Assembly (NCBI GenBank): GCA_005885565.1
Contig: VAXK01000288.1
Location: 1 to 8,989, forward strand
DNA length: 8,989 nucleotides
Reading direction: 5' to 3'
Source of the DNA: Actinomycetota bacterium
Lineage (GTDB): Bacteria > Actinomycetota > Thermoleophilia > Gaiellales > Gaiellaceae
Every line of letters begins with the position of its first letter. Within the stretch, counting starts at the first letter, position 1. Position numbers and translations under genes: made by a program. Shown here piece by piece: positions 5,763-8,989 of the stretch. A model generated the notes under the pieces. That model saw nothing but the letters and a program-made list of their open reading frames with translations. It ran no database searches and was not told the origin of the DNA.

Positions 5763-6763
5763 GCTGCGATCCTTTCTTGCTGCTCCGTCCAGTGCATCAA
5801 ACTCGATCCCCAGGTGAGACCGGCGCCCATACCCGTCATGAGCACGAGGCTGCCGTCGCGGAGACGACCCTCCGCCTCGGCGTCGGCGAGCGCGAGCGGG
5901 ATCGAGCCGGACGACGTGTTGCCGTAGCGGTCGACGTTCACGACGATGCGATCTTGCGGGATTCCGAGCTTCCTTGCCGCGTGATCGATGATCCGGACGT
6001 TGGCCTGGTGGGGCACGTAGACGTCGACCTCCTCGACTGACCGCCCGCACTCGCGCAGCAGCTTCTCGGCCGACGACACGAGAATGCGAGTCGCGAACTT
6101 GAACACTTCCCGCCCGTTCATCTTCACGAACGTCTCCGGATCGTCGAAGTGGCGCGAGCCGCTCCCGGGAAGCCAGAGGTGGACGCCGCCCGCGCCCTCG
6201 GCACCGAGCTCGAAGCCGAGGAAGCCGCCGCCGCGGACGTTCTCGAGCACGACCGCGCCGGCTCCGTCGCCGAAGAGGACGAGCGTCGAGCGGTCGGTCC
6301 AGTCGAGGATCTTCGACAGCACGTCGCCGCCGACGACGAGCGCCCGCTCGGCGAGGCCCCCCGCGAGCATGCCGTAGGCCTGCGCGAGCGCGTACATGAA
6401 CCCCGTGCAGCCGGCGGAGAGGTCGTAGCAGGCCGCCTCCGTCGCGCCGAGGAGGTCGCCGAGGATCGCCGCCGTCGCCGGGAAGGCCATGTCCGGCGTG
6501 ACCGTGGCCATGATGATCAGGTCGAGGTCGGCGCCCCGCATGCCGGCGTCCTCGAGCGCCTGCTCGCACGCGGGCAGCGCCAGGTCCGACATGGCCTGCT
6601 CGGGCGCGGCGACGCGGCGCTCGCGGATGCCGGTTCGCTCCATGATCCACTCGTCCGAGGTGTCGACCATCTGCGCCAAGTCGTCGTTCGACAGGACCCG
6701 GTCGGGCACGTAGCAGCCGAGCCCCGTGATCGAGATCGGCCGGCCGTTCGCGGTCCCGATCAC
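5759..6763 (-). CDS. fabH: beta-ketoacyl-ACP synthase III
   Basis: FabH starts fatty acid synthesis by condensing an acyl-CoA primer with malonyl-ACP. The 334-residue product has the complete Cys-His-Asn triad: C119 in SAGCTGF, H252 in PHQAN and N282 in YGNTSSGS. Other family signatures are DEWIMERTGIRERR at 37-50, FGDGAGAVVLE at 164-174 and the C-terminal GMGAGLTWGSSL. Length matches the family (about 310-335). The GTG at 6763 overlaps the fabZ stop as GTGA, with GGTGGA about 6 bases upstream. Whether it prefers acetyl-CoA or branched primers cannot be read from these motifs. Confidence 0.96.
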   Translation of the reverse strand: MIGTANGRPISITGLGCYVPDRVLSNDDLAQMVDTSDEWIMERTGIRERRVAAPEQAMSDLALPACEQALEDAGMRGADLDLIIMATVTPDMAFPATAAILGDLLGATEAACYDLSAGCTGFMYALAQAYGMLAGGLAERALVVGGDVLSKILDWTDRSTLVLFGDGAGAVVLENVRGGGFLGFELGAEGAGGVHLWLPGSGSRHFDDPETFVKMNGREVFKFATRILVSSAEKLLRECGRSVEEVDVYVPHQANVRIIDHAARKLGIPQDRIVVNVDRYGNTSSGSIPLALADAEAEGRLRDGSLVLMTGMGAGLTWGSSLMHWTEQQERIAA

Positions 6764-7191
6764 GACTCGTCCACCGCGAAGGTCAGCGTCCCGCGGACGG
6801 CGAGGTCGCCGTTCACCGTCGCGCGCGCCTTGCCGCGCCCGATCGGCCCGCGCACGGTCTCGAGGTCGCAGGTCAGCGTGAGCTCCTCGCCCGGGCGGAC
6901 GATGCGCTTGAAGCGGACGTCGTCGATCCCGGCGAAGAGCGCGAGCTTGCCGCGGTTTCGCTCCTCGGCGAGCACCGCCACCGCTCCGGCCTGCGCGAGC
7001 GCCTCGACCATCTTCACGCCGGGCATGATCGGGTTCCCGGGGAAGTGGCCCGCGCAGTCTTCCTCCGTGACGCGCTTGCGGGCGACGACGCGCGCGCCGG
7101 GCTCGAGCTCGACGACCTCGTCGATGAGCAGGAACGGCGGTCGGTGCGGCAGGATCGCCTCGATCTCTGTGCGGCCGAGGATCGTCGTCAA
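6760..7191 (-). CDS. fabZ: 3-hydroxyacyl-ACP dehydratase
   Basis: FabZ removes water from 3-hydroxyacyl-ACP to give trans-2-enoyl-ACP. The 143-residue hot-dog-fold protein has ILPHRPPFLLIDEV at 13-26 and the active-site segment GHFPGNPIMPGVKMVEALAQ with H49 and E63, the expected catalytic pair. Length is close to the E. coli enzyme (151). The start is TTG at 7191, which overlaps the sigma-factor stop as TTGA; no ATG or GTG lies before the conserved PHRPPF motif. The open frame runs far upstream, but that part is a shadow of the sigma gene. GGAG sits about 11 bases upstream of the TTG, a long spacing, so re-initiation after the sigma stop is likely. FabZ is favoured over FabA by the motif and the short length. 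Confidence 0.95.
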   Translation of the reverse strand: MTTILGRTEIEAILPHRPPFLLIDEVVELEPGARVVARKRVTEEDCAGHFPGNPIMPGVKMVEALAQAGAVAVLAEERNRGKLALFAGIDDVRFKRIVRPGEELTLTCDLETVRGPIGRGKARATVNGDLAVRGTLTFAVDES

Positions 7192-7808
7192 GCGACCGAG
7201 CGCTCCAGCGACTCGAGCCGGGCTCGAAGCCGCGCGCGTCCTCGGTGCGCGTAGCACTTCGCCGTCCCGACGGGCATGCCAGAAGCGGCCGAGATCTCGT
7301 CGAAGGAGAAGCCGAGCGCGTCCTTCAGCACGACGACCCGCGCCTGGTCGGGCGCGATCCCGGCGAGCGAGGAGCAGAGCTCGGCGCGGAGCTCGGAGAG
7401 CCCGGCCGCGCGGGCGGGGTCGGCGTCGGGAGCAGCACGCAGCTCGTCGTCGAGCGGCTCCCAGGGCCGCGCGCGGCGCCGCTCGGCGACGTCGCGGCAG
7501 GTGTTCACGACCAGGCGGTGGAGCCACGTCGAGAAGCGCGCCTCGCCGCGGAACTGCTTGATGCGGACGCAGAGCTTCGCGAGCGCCTCCTGCGCCGCGT
7601 CACGCGCGTCCTCGGGGTCGTGCAAGAAGTGCCGCGCAAGCCGCTCCACGGCGGGGGCGTGCCGCTCACAGAGCGCGGCGAGCGCCTTCGGGTCTCCGTC
7701 TTTCGCGCGTCGCACCAGGATCGGGTCGCTCAGCCTCTCGTAGACGAGGGTTCCGCTCGAACGGGCAACTCGCGGCGTTGGACGGCCTGGGGAGGCGGGA
7801 AGTTGCAT
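7188..7808 (-). CDS. ECF-type RNA polymerase sigma factor
   Basis: This 206-residue protein has the two domains of an extracytoplasmic-function sigma factor and directs RNA polymerase to a specific promoter set. Sigma region 2 spans about 28-112 (DPILVRRAKDGDPKALAAL, then the -10-recognition part DPEDARDAAQEALAKLCVRI and FRGEARFSTWLHRLVVNTCRD). An acidic, Ala-rich linker covers about 117-138. Sigma region 4, with its helix-turn-helix, spans about 143-198 (SFDEISAASGMPVGTAKCYAHRGRARLRARL). No C-terminal extension or anti-sigma gene is visible. The ATG at 7808 is taken as the start; the only later candidate (GTG, residue 32) would cut into region 2. Its stop overlaps the fabZ start, making it the first gene of the fab operon. 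The regulon is unknown; a link to lipid synthesis is inferred from position only. Confidence 0.9.
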   Translation of the reverse strand: MQLPASPGRPTPRVARSSGTLVYERLSDPILVRRAKDGDPKALAALCERHAPAVERLARHFLHDPEDARDAAQEALAKLCVRIKQFRGEARFSTWLHRLVVNTCRDVAERRRARPWEPLDDELRAAPDADPARAAGLSELRAELCSSLAGIAPDQARVVVLKDALGFSFDEISAASGMPVGTAKCYAHRGRARLRARLESLERSVA

Positions 7809-7819
7809 GGGCAGCGGCC

Positions 7820-7826
7820 TAGTCTA
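7820..7826. promoter_or_regulatory. overlapping divergent -10 boxes between sigma factor and birA
   Basis: The plus strand reads TAGTCTA. Plus-strand TAGTCT (7820-7825) ends 8 bases before the birA ATG at 7834. Minus-strand TAGACT (7826-7821) ends 12 bases before the sigma ATG at 7808. Both match TANNNT and both would give leaderless or nearly leaderless messages from one shared, symmetric core promoter. No convincing -35 hexamers are visible at 17 bases on either side, so this is a candidate only. Confidence 0.4.
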
Positions 7827-7833
7827 CGGCTCG

Positions 7834-8418
7834 ATGCGCGGGTCGCTGAGGCCGGAAGACGTCGTTCCCAGGCTGCGGGGACGGCTCGGCCGGCCGTACC
7901 GGTTCGTCGAGCGCTGCGCGTCGACGCAGCGCCTGCTCGGCGAGGACGATCCCGAGGGCGCCGTCGTCGCCGCGGACGAGCAGACCGAGGGACGCGGGCG
8001 GCTCGGCCGGAGGTGGCTCGCTCCGGCCGGGACGAGCCTCCTCGTCTCCGTCCTGCTGCGCCCGGACGTAGAGCCGGCGCGGCTGCCGGAGCTCTCCCTC
8101 GTCGCGGGTCGCGCCTGCGCCGAGGCGATCACCGACGTGGCGGGCCTCGAGACGGAGGTGAAGTTCCCGAACGACGTCCTCGTGCAGGGCCGAAAGGTGG
8201 CGGGGATCCTCGCCGAGGCGAGCGAAGGCCGCGTCGTCCTCGGCGTGGGCGTCAACGTGAGCCAGGAGGCGGGGCAGCTCCCCGCCGAGGCGCGCACGCC
8301 CGCGACGTCGCTCCTCCTCGAGACCGGCCGCGAGATCGACCGAGCGGAACTCCTCGTCGCGCTGCTCGAACGACTGGAGCGCCGCTACGACGAGTGGCTC
8401 GGCGCGGGTGACGGCTAA
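7834..8418 (+). CDS. birA: biotin--[acetyl-CoA-carboxylase] ligase, catalytic domain only
   Basis: BirA activates biotin with ATP and attaches it to the carboxyl carrier protein of acetyl-CoA carboxylase and other biotin enzymes. The 194-residue product has the signatures of the catalytic domain: ASTQ at 29-32, the biotinyl-AMP loop GRGRLGRRW at 53-61, KFPNDVL at 110-116, RKVAGIL at 120-126 with K121 matching the biotin-contacting Lys of E. coli BirA, and GVGVNVS at 137-143. It lacks the N-terminal DNA-binding domain of repressor-type BirA, so it should not regulate transcription. It also stops where the small C-terminal SH3-like domain (about 45-50 residues in other ligases) would begin. The ATG at 7834 puts SLRPEDVVPRLRGRLGRPY next to the start; an ATG at 7807 would add 9 residues and collide with the sigma start. 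Its TAA stop abuts repeat element B. Confidence 0.9.
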   Translation: MRGSLRPEDVVPRLRGRLGRPYRFVERCASTQRLLGEDDPEGAVVAADEQTEGRGRLGRRWLAPAGTSLLVSVLLRPDVEPARLPELSLVAGRACAEAITDVAGLETEVKFPNDVLVQGRKVAGILAEASEGRVVLGVGVNVSQEAGQLPAEARTPATSLLLETGREIDRAELLVALLERLERRYDEWLGAGDG

Positions 8419-8473
8419 GGCGCCGACTCGGCGGCGCCGACCACCAGGACGCGCGGGCTGTGCTCGTGTGTCC
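8419..8473 (+). terminator. double-hairpin terminator candidate of birA
   Basis: Two stable hairpins directly follow the birA stop, between convergent genes, where a terminator is expected. There is no U tract on the plus strand. The G-U pairs of hairpin 2 would become C-A mismatches on the opposite strand, so the structure favours birA-sense RNA; hairpin 1 could work in both directions. Termination is inferred. Confidence 0.5.
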
Positions 8474-8488
8474 GTCTGCAATGACCGG
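8419..8488 (+). repeat. 70-base intergenic repeat element, copy B (after birA)
   Basis: The element begins at the base after the birA TAA and lies in the sense orientation of birA. It differs from copy A at 10 of 70 positions. Hairpin 1 (8419-8438) has a 7-base-pair stem GGCGCCG/CGGCGCC with loop ACTCGG. Hairpin 2 (8447-8473) pairs over 12 positions, nine Watson-Crick and three G-U, around a TGT loop. Copy B lies between convergent genes and copy A between co-oriented genes, but both keep the same orientation relative to the gene just upstream. Confidence 0.85.
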
Positions 8489-8504
8489 GTCGGGCCGCTC
8501 GGAT

Positions 8505-8989
8505 TTACGAAACGATTTCTAGGGAGACGCTCGCCGTGACCTGCTTGCTGTTCGCCTTCGCCTGGAGCACGATCGTGTACGACCCGTCCGGAACGCCGTC
8601 GCCGTAGAAGACGAACGACTGCGGCCCGGCGCCGTGGAGCTCGTCGGCGAAGAGCGTCGACACTGTCGCTCCGGTCGCGTCGAGGAGCGTCGCCGTCACC
8701 GTGGCCGGAGCGCTCAGCGTGTAGGAGATCGTCGCGTAGTCGTCGACGCCGTCGCCGTTCGGGCTGATCACCGGCGGCTGCGCGGTCACGTCGGTGATGC
8801 GGAGCGGCGGCGGGTTTCCGCCCAGCGTGCCGGTCGCGGGTCGCACGCTCGAGCCGGCGGAGATCGTCCAGAAGAACTTGCCGCGCCCGTAGCCCGTCGC
8901 GTCCCACGTCCAGTCGACCGCGGCCGTGGTTCCCGTCCCGCTCGCGAGGATCACGCCGCGCGTGTCGGTGACCGTCACCGTCCACGGGA
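8505..8989 (-). CDS. C-terminus of a protein with FlgD-type Ig-like domains (partial, runs off right edge)
   Basis: The last 160 residues of a longer protein are visible; its start lies beyond the right edge. Two Ig-like beta-sandwich units follow one another. The first, incomplete, has PWTVTVTDTRGVILASGTG, then VDWTWDATG and FFWTISAG. The second starts near visible residue 75 with SPNGDGVDD, continues with ATISYTLSAPATVTATLLD and ends with DGSYTIVLQAKANSKQVTASVSLEIVS. The NGDGVDD segment, the TLLDATGATVSTL strand and the DGSYTIVL strand are typical of FlgD Ig-like domains on the C-termini of secreted or surface enzymes such as amidases and proteases. The enzyme or anchor part is not visible, so the function is unknown. 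It ends in TAA and converges on birA with element B between them. Confidence 0.8.
   Translation of the reverse strand, partial: PWTVTVTDTRGVILASGTGTTAAVDWTWDATGYGRGKFFWTISAGSSVRPATGTLGGNPPPLRITDVTAQPPVISPNGDGVDDYATISYTLSAPATVTATLLDATGATVSTLFADELHGAGPQSFVFYGDGVPDGSYTIVLQAKANSKQVTASVSLEIVS

Noticed and set aside
4740..5927. Long plus-strand open frame of 395 codons opposite fabD and the start of the spacer
   Set aside because: It is antisense to fabD, whose motifs and overlaps are convincing, and has low-complexity Arg/Ala/Leu composition with no domain.
5763..6650. N-terminal extension of the fabD frame far upstream into fabH
   Set aside because: The extension is Arg-rich shadow sequence of fabH. 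The FabD fold begins at the GTG at 5762, which has a good ribosome-binding site.
7192..7527. N-terminal extension of the fabZ frame into the sigma-factor gene
   Set aside because: It is low-complexity Arg/Pro-rich shadow sequence; the FabZ fold begins just after the TTG at 7191.
6149..7561. Plus-strand open frame of 470 codons opposite fabH, fabZ and the sigma gene
   Set aside because: It is antisense to three well-supported genes, and its C-terminal part is nearly pure Arg/Ala/Ser.
8419..8985. Minus-strand open frame crossing element B, with a peptide resembling one on the plus strand near 2608-2700
   Set aside because: The peptide similarity comes from the shared 70-base repeat translated in one frame. 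The real gene on this strand is in another frame with clear Ig-like strands, so the element is treated as non-coding.

Overview
The window is very GC-rich and almost fully coding, with strong G/C preference at third codon positions, GTG and TTG starts, and genes chained by 1 to 20 base overlaps. This style, the FASII gene set and the ECF sigma factor suggest a high-GC actinobacterium. A deep-branching lineage such as Thermoleophilia (Gaiellales/Solirubrobacterales) is my guess from general resemblance and was not tested.

Layout. (1) 1-2546, minus strand: a compact unit transcribed right to left, with a haloacid-dehalogenase-like HAD hydrolase, two paralogous double-domain GNAT acetyltransferases, and the N-terminus of a zinc-ribbon protein that leaves the window. 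(2) 2678-7808, minus strand: a type II fatty acid synthesis operon read as ECF sigma factor, fabZ, fabH, fabD, a 143-base spacer, fabG, fabF. The sigma factor, fabZ, fabH and fabD overlap by 4 bases each, and fabG and fabF overlap by 1 base. No acyl carrier protein gene is present. (3) 7834-8418, plus strand: birA, diverging from the sigma factor across a roughly 25-base gap and encoding a biotin ligase with no C-terminal domain. (4) 8505-8989, minus strand: the C-terminus of a protein with FlgD-type Ig-like domains, convergent with birA.

How the genes fit together. FabD makes malonyl-ACP, FabH starts the chain, FabF elongates it, FabG reduces the keto group and FabZ dehydrates. The enoyl reductase and ACP must be encoded elsewhere. 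BirA would biotinylate the carboxyl carrier subunit of acetyl-CoA carboxylase, which supplies malonyl-CoA, so its place beside the fab operon makes metabolic sense.

The most notable unexplained signal is a 70-base non-coding element present twice (2608-2677 and 8419-8488). The copies are 60/70 identical without gaps. Each begins at the base after a TAA stop (fabF and birA) and can form two hairpins. Every substitution in the arms of the second hairpin keeps or improves pairing when read as RNA in the sense of the upstream gene. I see no tRNA, rRNA, CRISPR array, insertion sequence or phage gene.
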